Below are positions 44,606 through 55,905 of a stretch of DNA of 64,000 nucleotides, one piece after another. Below the pieces are notes generated by a model. That model had not been told where the DNA came from, made no database searches, and saw nothing but the letters and a program-made list of their open reading frames with translations. The translations under genes and the position numbers were made by a program. The DNA is from Pocillopora verrucosa. Its lineage: Eukaryota; Cnidaria; Anthozoa; Scleractinia; Pocilloporidae. Position 1 is the first letter of the stretch. The number at the start of each line of letters is the position of its first letter. The DNA lies in NCBI RefSeq assembly GCF_036669915.1, contig NC_089314.1, forward strand, positions 28,618,092 to 28,682,091, written 5' to 3'.

Positions 44606-47465
44606 TCAAATATCTAATATATCAAGGATCCATTAATTTCCACCAAGCACGTAATTGGCGGGGCAAATCGAATAGTTCCTGCCGGTGTCATAATTGTATT
44701 AAGAAAGCAGAATGCACCATAGAACTTTGTTCCTTTTCCATTTGGTGCACTTCAAATGATCTCAATGGAATAAACTTACCAACCCGTAACAGTTCTGCTG
44801 ACCAAGTCAGTGTGAAAGTAAACATATTCGTACTCTTAAATGCAAAGTAAATGCTACTGATGAATACAACCACATACAATCTAGTTATAGATTTTCCAAA
44901 TTCTTAATACTTTTCCATCAAAGTAAGGCTCACTAGATGGAACTGGACTGCATGAGATTCTTCCTTTCAACTTCCAGGAGGCCTTTACGCTTCAATCTCC
45001 CACAAAAAGACTGCCTTGATTACCTTCTCAGTGATTTCAGATAAAATGGAAAACATTTCGTTCGAAAGAAAACACTGTCATTTAAGTACCATAAGACTAA
45101 GCATTCATAACGAAAATTACCACGAAATACGGTGATGAGTAACCTAAACAGAGAAGCGGTTTGAGACAAGTCTTGCCTTATGCTCGCTTTGGATATGAAA
45201 AGCCGCTTTTCGGTGAGGAATAAGAAAAGTGAACTTTTCCCTGTTCCTTAAAAAACGCTGTTAGTAACAGGTGGAGATATCAAGAAGAAAACACACATTG
45301 GTGTAGTTTTTCACTTTGATTCGTTTTTATTGGGCTAAACCTGAATAAAAATTCTAAGCTGAAAACGATCTTGACAAAAATCCGTCGGCTGAAATGTCTA
45401 ATGTCAAGACTTTGGACGTGAAGCATTACAATTTTTGAGACAGATTAACACCCTTGGGACCATCAAATTAAATAGAGATGTTCACTTCGAATGTCTCTCC
45501 AAAGCATTGTCAAGATGGATCGTGTTGATTTTCTATCGTTGGCGCCAAAGGTCAGACAATTTCGGTGATTTTTAAGACTAAAATTTATAGATAAACTAGT
45601 ACAGATCAAATTCCGGTGGATACAAACAGAAAAATGAAGAACACAAAGGGTGTTTGGAGCTGAAATCGTTTATTTGATGCTCTTAATTTTGGTTCATATC
45701 CTTACAAAAACTGCAACGTAACAAGCGGGAAAACTAATCTGAGGATCCATAATGCATCCGCCATCGTGACAGTAACTACTACAGTCTTCCTTCAGTCTAC
45801 TCTCTGCCCCTATTTGTCTGTGTGTTTAGTTTTGCATTTAGTTTTGGTTGTTTGACCTTTTGCTGAAAATATCCAGACAGATAAACTTACAATACTCATA
45901 TTACACGCCCACTTTATTTGTAGTAACTAAAGAGATTTTTCAGTCACAGGGCAAATAAAATAATCATTACATGAAGAGAAAAGAATGAAAGAACATCAAT
46001 GACGCATCTTAAAATTGATACAAAAGTGCAACTAAACTTAAAAAGCAGGCAAAAAAACTATCAAACTTTCTGAGGCAATAAGATTTAAATTCCCTTTGAA
46101 AGTTCCCTTTCAGCGCATGCATGATGCTGAAATCAAAAAATGTTAATTTTGAAGGGTAAAAAATAAATTATGTGTTCATGTGTCGAAGTGTTTCGATTTA
46201 GAACAATTGTAGTAGAAATTAATCAGGCTACCAAATTGGAATTTGCCTGTTTCCTTTCAAATTTTGGCCGTCATAGGTTTTCCTTTTGTTTTTATCCAAT
46301 TATTTCTAAATTAGCTTCACAGTTCTGTTATACATATATTACAGAGATAAACAAACGCGCCGAGTACATTGTTGACTTTTTGAAGCACACAGGATCTTTT
46401 AAGCACACGAGAGAAGTGCTAGAGAAACATGAGCCGCAGGTGAATGCCTTTCGCACTTCTCTGCAAAATTTCAAAACATTGGCTAATTAGCATAGGTGGG
46501 CTATGTTTATTTTATTTGTCGGTAAAATAGGGATTGCTTGATCGTATCGACAACAAAGTGTCAACAATGACTATGATAACTCGAGATCAAACAGTGGAAT
46601 AGCATTAAAGGCAAAAGTAACAAGATCCGAAACCCTGAGAGGGGTTTGGGGATTTTCGTTTTTAAAGTGATGCGGTTTTCCATTCTAGATCGAGTTATCT
46701 TCAGTTTTACTAGTTTCATGTCGCACGAGATTAGAGTGAGGGCCGACAATGCTGCCACGTTTCAGTGAGTAAACAGTTTTCTCGTCAGTCATGATGACAG
46801 TTAGTCTTGTGGGCAGTCGAAGCTATACAAAATTTGCTTTGATGACTACATGCAAATTCTTAGTGGTTACATAATCACTTTGTGGCAAAGCAAGACAAAA
46901 AAGTTTGCTTACATTTTGTAACTAAGTTAATTACTTTATCTACGTTTTTTAAATACAGTCGAACTTGTATTTGGCGGTCACCCGCGGTGTGACCGCTCAA
47001 TACAGGGGTGACCGCGTAATACAGGTTCTTCTGTACTTCATCATAAAAAAACGCTCAAATATACTACAAGCGTTGATTTCGGGAGATAAACATGGATTGC
47101 ACTTACTTGACAGGTACTCTAAGTTTTATTTGTGAGGTTGAGCTTTACGTGACCGTTCAATGCAGGTGGAGGACAATACAAACAGGCCATTGGGACTCAG
47201 TAAAGGGAAGAAAGGTCTTCTCTGAACATTATTGGATGGTATGATTTATATTTAAATGCAAGAGGACCGATGGTAAGCTTGAGATAAAGTAATTATCTTC
47301 CAACCCAATATCGCGGTCGGTGGTCATCACAAACAACAAATAGTTGTCTCAAGGGTGTAAGCCATGACAAGAATTGATTGTGAATAAGGAAAAAAATCGA
47401 GATTGGGCTTAGGTAAACATAAAAATTTATTCAACAAGGTGGACTACGAACGATGAATACAGGAA
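44606..47465. repeat. High-identity tract shared with 52968-55905 (unit 1 copy)
   Basis: By eye this tract differs from its unit 2 partner by only a few bases per 200, far less than the flanking parts of the units. It ends abruptly at AATACAGGAACTT. It contains a 106-codon frame at 46170-46490 and a candidate transposon end at 46957-47030. Confidence 0.8.
46957..47030. repeat. Transposon-end-like sequence with tandem GACCGC repeat
   Basis: CAGTCGAACTTGTATTTGGC leads into two copies of a roughly 20-base unit (GTGACCGCTCAATACAGGG, then GTGACCGCGTAATACAGG). The CAGTCGAAC start resembles ends of mariner/pogo-type elements (from memory). An inverted partner end was not found. The same sequence occurs in unit 2 at about 55393-55465. 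Confidence 0.35.
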
Positions 47466-49397
47466 CTTCATGTGTCACGAAGTACTCAGCATTAAATGTA
47501 TAACCACAGTGTAACTCAAACCTTTTTCAGGGGTAATACTCTTTCTTTCTCTCCAGAGTCAGTAAAAGACCCCGGTTCTTTTTCCTCTTCTAGACCTTGC
47601 TTTTGTTCTCTGGTTCTGTTCATTAAGTGAATAAATCGCAAGCAAACGTAGACTATATGTTTACCTTTCATTTCGAACAGTTTAAATCAGACAAACCTGT
47701 TTAGTTACTGATGTTACTTATTAAAATTGTAGAAAAGTTTAATTCAACCTCAATTCTCGATTTTAGTTGTACTTTTTCCGAAAAAAAAGAGAAAAAGTAA
47801 AAAAAGGAACCGGGTAAGATGATCACTTTTGTTTTGTTGATATGCAACTGAAAGCTGTCTTGGGAAACGACACATCCATGCTTTGTGTACAAAACGTATG
47901 AAATATCCTCGTTATTTTTTTGTTATTTTCCCGCCCCATTTATTTTAGGGTTCTACGCAAGCGTATTCTTATAACATTGAGTAAAGAAATTTAACTTCAA
48001 CAAAATGCCAATTTGAGGCAAATCCAATACGGTCACTCATAGGACATTTGATTCCTTGAAATGACTTTTAGACTGACTCGTTATTCACAAACTTGTCTTG
48101 ACGAGAAGCTCATTTAGTAAACAAAATAAAATTTTATTGATCTCGCATTTCGGCATGTACTGAGTAATGAAAGCGACCGCCATGTTTGCAACCATATGGT
48201 TGTCACGTTGAATAATTCTTTACTCTTTTTCTGTGCAACTTGACAATTAAAGACGATATTTACATGGAAACTAAACCATTCTGTTTTGTCAGCGCCCTGC
48301 CGATATCGTTTGTGAAGTGGCAGTATCAAACAAAAGCGCAAACTTAATTGAATTGAAGTGGAGATATATTTAACGTCTCAAAATCTTGAAGTCTCGAACG
48401 CAGTCACCAAAAACGATTATAGTCAACAATATTTTGTACATCTTTGAGGTCCTTTAACATCTAAGATAGAAACTCTGTGGTTATACTTGTTAAACGCATG
48501 AAAACTTTGGAGAATAAAAACGGTGATATCGGAAAAACTCTCTAATTTTATTTCATCGATGAAATAAGCTCTCCTCCGTTGGTAAATAAAAGTTATGATT
48601 CACATCAATTCATGCGGTAGCTAAGTGAGTTATAGAACGCGTTGTATTTTTTAAAACGATGTCAAAAAGAAATAACAATTTTCTAGTTCATCGTGAACGT
48701 TGATAAAGGGAAGGAATTACATTAGTTGCCGTGTTTGATTCATATGAGGGTTTTTTTTAGTGCTGGAGAGCGAACTAGCTAAAAGCAAGAGAATGGAGCC
48801 AGTTGTTATACAGCTATACTTAAAACATTAATATTTGCTCATTATAAACAATTGTGAAATTCTGCTTCTCAACGTATAATATTGATGAACGTGTTGAATG
48901 TAAGGCGATCCAATTATTTCAAATATAAACGCCGTTATATTTAGGAGCTTTTTACCTATTAAATGATACAGTTCAAGCCAATTCTTCAACATTTTCGGGC
49001 AGGAACACATCAGACACATCATAGTTGACTCCTTTGAGAAGATGCAACAAATGAGACGAGGCAACCGTAACAAGAATGAAAGGCTTCATCCTATTGGACG
49101 AATTAGCTGAGTAAATTAAAGAATCTGCACTGGCCAATGATAAAACAAATTAGAATGAAGCCTTCGAGTGGATTGAACACTTCCGTTGTTTCTCAAACTT
49201 GTTCGGACGAGATGCCAAGTAAACAAGAAACTTTTTCTTATGTAGAAAAAAAATATTTTCACATTCATTCGAAACAGTCTCAAGTGAAGTCAGTATTGTG
49301 GAAGAAGAATATTTCAGTTTTGTTTACATTTTCGTATTTTTCTTGAGTTTTTATTCTTAAAAAGCTGTTCGCACTAACATTTTCTTTTGTTTTGCAG

Positions 49398-49455
49398 TTA
49401 CATTAATTCCTTTCGTTTCGAAAATTTCATTACAAGCGTCAAGTTATTTTTGAAG
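49398..49455 (+). other. 5' untranslated exon of CTHRC1-like copy a
   Basis: 58 bases between acceptor GTTTTGCAG and donor GAAG|GTGAGTGG, conserved in all three units with unchanged length. A preceding leader exon ends at 49288 (GTGAA|GTCAGT). A CCAATGATAAAA element at about 49133 is shared by the units upstream of that exon. The coding exon is preceded by an acceptor at 50761 (TTTATCCACAG), consistent with a three-part leader. Confidence 0.6.
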
Positions 49456-49932
49456 GTGAGTGGATCGCTTTTTTAGACAAGAGTTAGGGAACATGGCTGA
49501 TGCTTTACAACGACTTTGGTCTGAAAATCACCTCACATGTATATCGGTTCGGCACTGGAAAATTCACAGCTTACAGTTTAGCAACCGGGCTCCCGATGAG
49601 TACAGAGAGTTTGTTATACTGTTCTTTCACACACAGTTTTTAATGCAGTTTTTAAAAATCTGAATTGAAACATGCGTGATTTTGAGATTACACTTGAAGA
49701 CTAAGTGTTACGAGACTTAAACAATTGTCACAAAGTTGGAATGCTTTTTAAAAAGATAGCTTCAGTTCGACGAGACAAACAAAAAAAAAACCTACCAAAT
49801 TCATGGAATAGACATTTAACGATGCAGAACACCAAGCTCAAAGGATAAAACTAATAAGCTACGATAGAAGGCGCCAAGCCGATAACACTCTCATATCACT
49901 GGTGAATAAGTGATAAAAATGTTATTTCTCTT

Positions 49933-49935
<3 letters not shown>

Positions 49936-49980
<45 letters not shown>
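49936..49980. repeat. TA dinucleotide microsatellite
   Basis: About 22 TA units in the leader intron of CTHRC1-like copy a; only a short AT run is present at the matching place in unit 3. Confidence 0.95.
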
Positions 49981-49982
<2 letters not shown>

Positions 49983-50779
49983 AATATTGGTCTTTCAGAG
50001 TATTTTCTTGGAGAAGCATGCCATAAAATTCTTTTCAACCAAAAGACATTTCAAATAAAGTCCTATTCAACATATACAGTGAAGTGTCTCTTCAGTGGCC
50101 ATCTTCGTTACAGGAAATAAGGTTTATAGCTCAAAGGAAGGTGGTCTAAAAGACTGAGTTGATTGTACTTCCAGAAACGTTCACCTTTATTTTGCGATGA
50201 ATTCGATAAAATTTTCGTGGCTTATTAATACTTTCCAGAGCGAGAAGCATTTTATATCTGTTTATTTTGCAATAAGACAAAAAGGTGCGGCTACAATTTT
50301 TAAGGAAGGTATGTTATCGACATATCTTAACCCAAAATTTTCTCCACCTCTTAAATAGTTTGTAAAAGTGTTGCATTACTCACCAAAAGGTGCTAAATTT
50401 TTAAAAGTATATCGATGGAATATAAACACTGGATACTCTCTTAGTGTTATACATGGTGCGTATCATGTGCTTTGCCTCAAGAAACTGATTAGCGATTCCG
50501 AGAAAATATTGTTGTCTTGGTAGAAACAGTATTTGGCCTCAAACCATTACTTCACTTAAATAAAGATGTCCACTTCTTCAGACAAAACCCATCCAATGCA
50601 CGTAGAAATTCTGATAATGCCATTTTAAAAGTGACCTTTGATTTTGGAAGAGAAGGAACATACAGTAAACCACCAGAAACTCAATGTATTATTTATGATG
50701 CGCGTTTCAATTTGGTCAATAGTTAACTTCCTTTGTGGTCATTGATTTATGTTTATCCACAGCTAATCAGCTTACAATA

Positions 50780-50971
50780 ATGCACCTTTCATCGGCAATC
50801 TTGTTAATCTTACTGATTCTACCGCTGATCACTTTGTGTTCTGGCACCAGTAACAAGAGCAGCAAACCAGCTGACAACAAAGTAAGTCCCGTATGTTTAG
50901 AAGTGCTTAGAAAATACTTTTAGTTCCATCGCATTTCTTTATAGCGGATTGACTGCATGCGTCACTGACTG

Positions 50972-51010
<39 letters not shown>

Positions 51011-52833
51011 TTTCCAGAAAGGGGGTAAAAACGTCAATTGTTAGACACATAATGTAAAACTAAGAAGAGATTAGATTTTTAGAATGATATCTTTCTTGTG
51101 GTTGCATGACCTTTTCAGTAGAGGAATCCACTTGAATATTTGATTTCCTGCTTTTCTTCCGCAATCCATATTTTTAATTTCTAAAACCGTACCTGTCCAT
51201 TGTGTTTACCAATATTTGATGAGGGACTAAATGTTTGGTTGTTATATTTTTGTTTCCATCACAGTCTCTTTCACAGTGTTATGGTGGACAACCAGGGACA
51301 AATGGTATTCCTGGGATACATGGCATGCCGGGATCTCCTGGGGCACCTGGCTGTGATGGACGTGACGGAACTAAAGGAGACCGGGGCAGTCCGGGAAAGG
51401 CTGGGCCCCAAGGACCTCCTGGCCTTCAAGGAAATAAAGGTTCGAAGGGAGAGCCTGGTGTCCAGGGTCCCACGGGCCAAAAAGGACAGCGAGGGGAGAA
51501 AGGCGAGAGTGGAAATGCAGGGGCGTCTCAGCTTTCCTCGCATATGAACTGGAAAGAATGTACATGGAAGAGAGGAGAAGGCAAAGACTCGGGAGTGATC
51601 CAAGTAATAGCAACTTAACAGATAATGATCTTCGCTATTTTTGTTTTTAGTATCAATAGGTTACTGACAAAAGCAGCATTTTCTTGAGGAGCAAAGAGTT
51701 GCTAGAACCGAGTAATTTATCGATGGATTTGTGACAACTTTACTCTTAATCACTGAATTGTATCATTAATTGCCTTGAAGATGGTTTTTGAGTTTAATTC
51801 TAATAAAGTCTCCCATGTTTGTTGCGAAAGATAGATAGGCAAATACAAAGTAATAATAAATAATAATAATAGTAATAATAATAGCAATAGTAAATTTAAT
51901 ACTTATATAGCGCAAAATTCATTATAAGTATATGATCTAATGCGCTTTACAATAAAATTAAAAAATATCTAAAGAAACCGCAGAGAATATGATAGTTAGA
52001 TTACAAAATGAAAACAAAATTATATTGAACAATAAATTAAAAAGCGATAAAAAATCTCTATATGTTCATATAATTAACAGTATGCTTGTTTAAAAAGATA
52101 CGTTTTCAGTTGTTTCTTAAAAATATTTACACTACTTACAGCTCTTAGACTTTCCGGAAGAGAGTTCCATAAAAATGGGGCAGCTACCGAAAAAGCTCTG
52201 TAAAATAAATAAATTACTAATAAAGTACTAAAATTCGATCTTAAATTATGATTCGAATCGCCTTTGAATGATGTAATATCACCAAGATATGTTGGTGCTA
52301 GGCCATGGAGAGCTTTAAAAGTCAACAAATTCACCCTGAAAATGAACCCAAATTTAACTGGCAGCCAATGGAGATTAATCATCACAGGTGTAATGTGCGA
52401 ATAACGCGGTGTATTGGTAAGTAATTATTGGATGTTGTAACTACATTTACCCATAAGAATCTTCTTCTCTGCACAGAACTGCGATTTCATGAAGAACTTC
52501 ACAGACACTTCCCTCCATGTCTACTTTGCTGGTAACCTCAGGATTACAGGATGTGACAACTGCTGTAGCCGTTGGTATTTCACCTTCAATGGCGCTGAGT
52601 GCAGCTCTCCTGGCCCCATCGATGGCGCGTTTTACATGCAAACTGGCAGGAACCACAATCTTCATCGTCACCGCCATATTGAAGGTCACTGTAACAACAT
52701 TCACAAGGGAAAGGTGCGAGTGGGGTTCTGGGTTGGAAGCTGCAACACTGGCTATAAGGCTACTGACGCGTACACAGGCTGGGTCACAATGTCCCGGATC
52801 TTCATTGGAGAGGTGTCAAAGGCTCAACAGTAA
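50780..52833 (+). CDS. CTHRC1-like secreted collagen-repeat protein, copy a
   Basis: Secreted glycoprotein of the collagen triple helix repeat-containing 1 family, linked in vertebrates to matrix and Wnt signalling (family knowledge). Coding exons: 50780-50881, 51265-51603, 52477-52833, all phase 0, 265 aa. The signal peptide is about residues 1-21 (hydrophobic [14 protein letters not shown]). Then come about 27 Gly-X-Y triplets (about 42-122), roughly twice the vertebrate CTHRC1 number, followed by the C-terminal domain with [35 protein letters not shown] and a [13 protein letters not shown] end matching CTHRC1. One triplet reads GCD, placing an unpaired cysteine in the triple helix where copy b has GRD. 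AATAAA lies at 52948-52953. Intron 2 carries a LINE fragment absent from copy b. Confidence 0.95.
50974..51005. repeat. Poly(T) run
   Basis: About 32 consecutive T in intron 1 of CTHRC1-like copy a; the same position in copy b has about 10. Confidence 0.95.
51850..52425 (-). mobile_element. 5'-truncated non-LTR retrotransposon (LINE) fragment
   Basis: The minus strand encodes a 103-residue tail of a retrotransposon polyprotein (52385 to 52074) with [51 protein letters not shown] and [11 protein letters not shown], a signature of CR1/L2/Jockey-type elements. The 3' end (low coordinates) carries GCGCTATATAAG and an ATT-rich tail. AAGTAAT flanks both sides as a possible target duplication. No reverse transcriptase core remains. 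It sits in intron 2 of CTHRC1-like copy a. Confidence 0.85.
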
Positions 52834-52947
52834 ACACGTCACACGTGATAAACTAGACTTTTTGGACAAATTAAGGAAAACTAGTCCTGGAACGTGTAGA
52901 CGAGCTATGTAGAAGTGCAATGCCTGTGAAAGATATTAAATTCTAGA

Positions 52948-52953
52948 AATAAA
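52948..52953 (+). terminator. Poly(A) signal of CTHRC1-like copy a
   Basis: AATAAA 115 bases after the stop codon. The deletion in unit 1 ends just beyond this position. Confidence 0.65.
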
Positions 52954-52967
52954 GTCCAGGAAAGTAC

Positions 52968-55905
52968 TCAAATATCTAATATATCAAGGATTCCATTAAT
53001 TTCCACCAAGCACTAATTGGCGGGGCAAATCAAATAGTTCCTGCCGGTGTCATAATTGTATTAAGAAAGCAGAATGCACCATAGAACTTTGTTCCTTTTC
53101 CATTTGGTGAACTTCAAATGATCTCAATGGAATAAACTTACCAACCCGTAACAGTTCTGCTGACCAAGTCAGTGTGAAAGTAGACATATTCGTACTCTTA
53201 AATGCAAAGTAAATGCTACTGATGAATACAACCACATACAATCTAGTTATAGATTTTCCAAATTCTTAATACTTTTCCATCAAAGTAAGGCTCACTAGAT
53301 GGAACTGGACTGCATGAGATTCTTCCTTTCAACTTCCAGGAGGCCTTTACGCTTCAATCTCCCACAAAAAGACTGCCATGATTACCTTCTCAGTGATTTC
53401 AGATAAAAAGGAAAACATTTCGTTCGAAAGAAAACACTGTCATTTAAGTACCATAAGACTAAGCATTCATAACGAAAATTACCACGAAATACGGTGATGA
53501 GTAACCTAAACAGAGAAGCGGTTTGAGACAAGTCTTGCCTTATGCTCGCTTTGGATATGAAAAGCCGCTTTTCGGTGAGGAATAAGAAAAGTGAACTTTT
53601 CCCTGTTCCTCAAAAAACGCTGTTTGTAACAGGTGGAGATATCAAGAAGAAAACACACATTGGTGTAGTTTTTCACTTTGATTCGTTTTTATTGGGCTAA
53701 ACCTGAATAAAAATTCTAAGCTGAAAACGATCTTGACAAAAATCCGTCGGCTAAAATGTCTAATGTCAAGACTTTGGACGTGAAGCATTACAATTTTTGA
53801 GACAGATTAACACCCTTGGGACCATCAAATTAAATAGAGATGTTCACTTCGAATGTCTCTCCAAAGCAGTGTCAAGATGGATTGTGTTGATTTTCTATCG
53901 TTGGCGCCAAAGGTCAGACAATTCCGGTGATTTTTAAGACTAAAATTTATAGATAAACTAGTACAGATCAAATTCCGGTGGATACAAACAGAAAAATGAA
54001 GAACACAAAGGGTGTTTGGAGCTGAAATCGTTTATTTGATGCTCTTAATTTTGGTTCATATCCTTACAAAAACTGCAACGTAACAAGCGGGAAAACTAAT
54101 CTGAGGATCCATAATGCATCAGCCATCGTGACGGTAACAACTACAGTCTTCCTTCAGTCTACTCTCTGCCCCTATTTGTCTGTGTGTTTAGTTTTGCATT
54201 TAGTTTTGGTTGTTTGACCTTTTGCTGAAAATATCCAGACAGATAAACTTACAATACTCATATTACACGCCCACTTTATTTGTAGTAACTAAAGAGATTT
54301 TTCAGTCACAGGGCAAATAAAATAATCATTACATGAAGAGAAAAGAATGAAAGAACATCAATGACGCATCTTAAAATTGATACAAAAGTGCAACTAAACT
54401 TAAAAAGCAGGCAAAAAAACTATCAAACTTTCTGAGGCAATAAGATTTAAATTCCCTTTGAAAGTTCCCTTTTAGCGCATGCATGATGCTGAAATCAAAA
54501 AATGTTAATTTTGAAGGGTAAAAAATAAATTATGTGCTCATGTGTCGAAGTGTTTCGATTTAGAACAATTGTAGTAGAAATTAATCAGGCTACCAAATTG
54601 GAATTTGCCTGTTTCCTTTCAAATTTTGGCCGTCATAGGTTTTCCTTTTGTTTTTATCCAATTATTTCTAAATTAGCTTCACAGTTCTGTTATATATATA
54701 TTACAGAGATAAACAAACGCGCCGAGTACATTGTTGACTTTTTGAAGCACACAGGATCTTTTAAGCACACGAGAGAAGTGCTAGAGAAACATGAGCCGCA
54801 GGTGAATGCCTTTCGCACTTCTCTGCAAAATTTCAAAACATTGGCTAATTAGCATAGGTGGGCTATGTTTATTTTATTTGTCGGTAAAATAGGGATTGCT
54901 TGATCGTATCGACAACAAAGTGTCAACAATGACTATGATAACTCGAGATCAAACAGTGGAATAGCATTAAAGGCAAAAGTAACAAGATCCGAAACCCTGA
55001 GAGGGGTTTGGGGATTTTCGTTTTTAAAGTGATGCGGTTTTCCATTCTAGATCGAGTTATCTTCAGTTTTACTTGTTTCATCGTTTGGGATCGTTTTTTA
55101 AAGTGATGCAGTTTTCCCTTCTAGAATTATCTACGGTTTTACTATTTTCGTGTCGCGCGAGATTAGAGTGAGGGCCGACAAAGCTGCTACGTTTCAGTCA
55201 GTAAACAGTTTTCTCGTCGGTCATGATGACAGTTGGTCTTCTGGGCACGCAGTCGAAGCTATACAAAATTTGCTTTGATGACTACATGCAAATTCTTAGT
55301 GGTTACCTAATCACTTTGTGGCAAAGCAAGGCAAAAAAGTTTGCTTACATTTTGTAACTAAGTTAATTATTTTATCTACGTTTTTTAAATACAGTCGAAC
55401 TTTTATTTGGCGGTCACCCGCGGTGTGACCGCTCAATACAGGGGTGACCGCGTAATACAGGTTCTTCTGTACTTCATCATAAAAAAACGCTCAAATATAC
55501 TACAAGCGTTGATTTCGGGAGATAAACATGGATTGCACATACTTGACAGCTACTCTAAGTTTTATTTGTGAGGTTGAGCTTTACGTGACCGTTCAATGTA
55601 GGTGGAGGACAATACAAACAGGCCATTGGGACCCAGTAATGGGAAGAAAGGTCTTCTCTGAACATTATTGGATGGTATGATTTATATTTAAATGCAAGAG
55701 GACCGATGGTAAGCTTGAGATAAAGTAATTGTCTTCCTACCCAATATCGCGGTCGGTGGTCATCACAAACAACAAATAGTTGTCTCAAGGGTGTAAGCCA
55801 TGACAAGAATTGATTGTGAATGAGGAAAAAATCGAGATTGGGCTCAGGTAAACATAAAAATTTATTCAACAAGGTAGACTACGAACGATGAATACAGGAA
55901 CTTTA
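52968..55905. repeat. High-identity tract shared with 44606-47465 (unit 2 copy)
   Basis: Nearly identical to unit 1 from TCAAATATCTAATATATCAA onward. It differs by isolated substitutions, small indels and an extra local duplication of about 65 bases near 55080-55150 (repeat of TTTTTAAAGTGATGCGGTTT). It contains the 54532-54852 frame. Confidence 0.8.

Larger units (their letters stand above)
42497..47589. repeat. Tandem array unit 1 (gene-less)
   Basis: Homologous to units 2 (47590-56006) and 3 (56007 to about 62285), aligned at the shared CTAGACCTTG. It is 5.09 kb against 8.42 kb for unit 2. The main difference is one deletion at 44605/44606, equivalent to 49832-52967 of unit 2, which removes all CTHRC1 coding exons and the poly(A) signal. 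A second deletion of about 390 bases lies near 43275. The promoter region and both untranslated exons remain (donor after 43678; exon 43787-43844). Confidence 0.85.

Noticed and set aside
49137..49346. 69-codon frame in the leader region of CTHRC1-like copy a
   Set aside because: The frame is not kept in units 1 and 3, while the splice donor inside it is. Better read as an untranslated exon.
49936..49980. Possible CRISPR-like or regulatory repeat
   Set aside because: Plain TA microsatellite without spacers. No CRISPR array exists in this eukaryotic window.
51271..51603. Antisense frame opposite the collagen exon
   Set aside because: Shadow of Gly-X-Y coding on the reverse strand; it is present in both copies only because the sense exon is conserved.
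55555..55872. 105-codon minus-strand frame in unit 2
   Set aside because: Broken by an A-run length change in the nearly identical unit 1 copy, and no family resemblance. Chance frame in repeat sequence.
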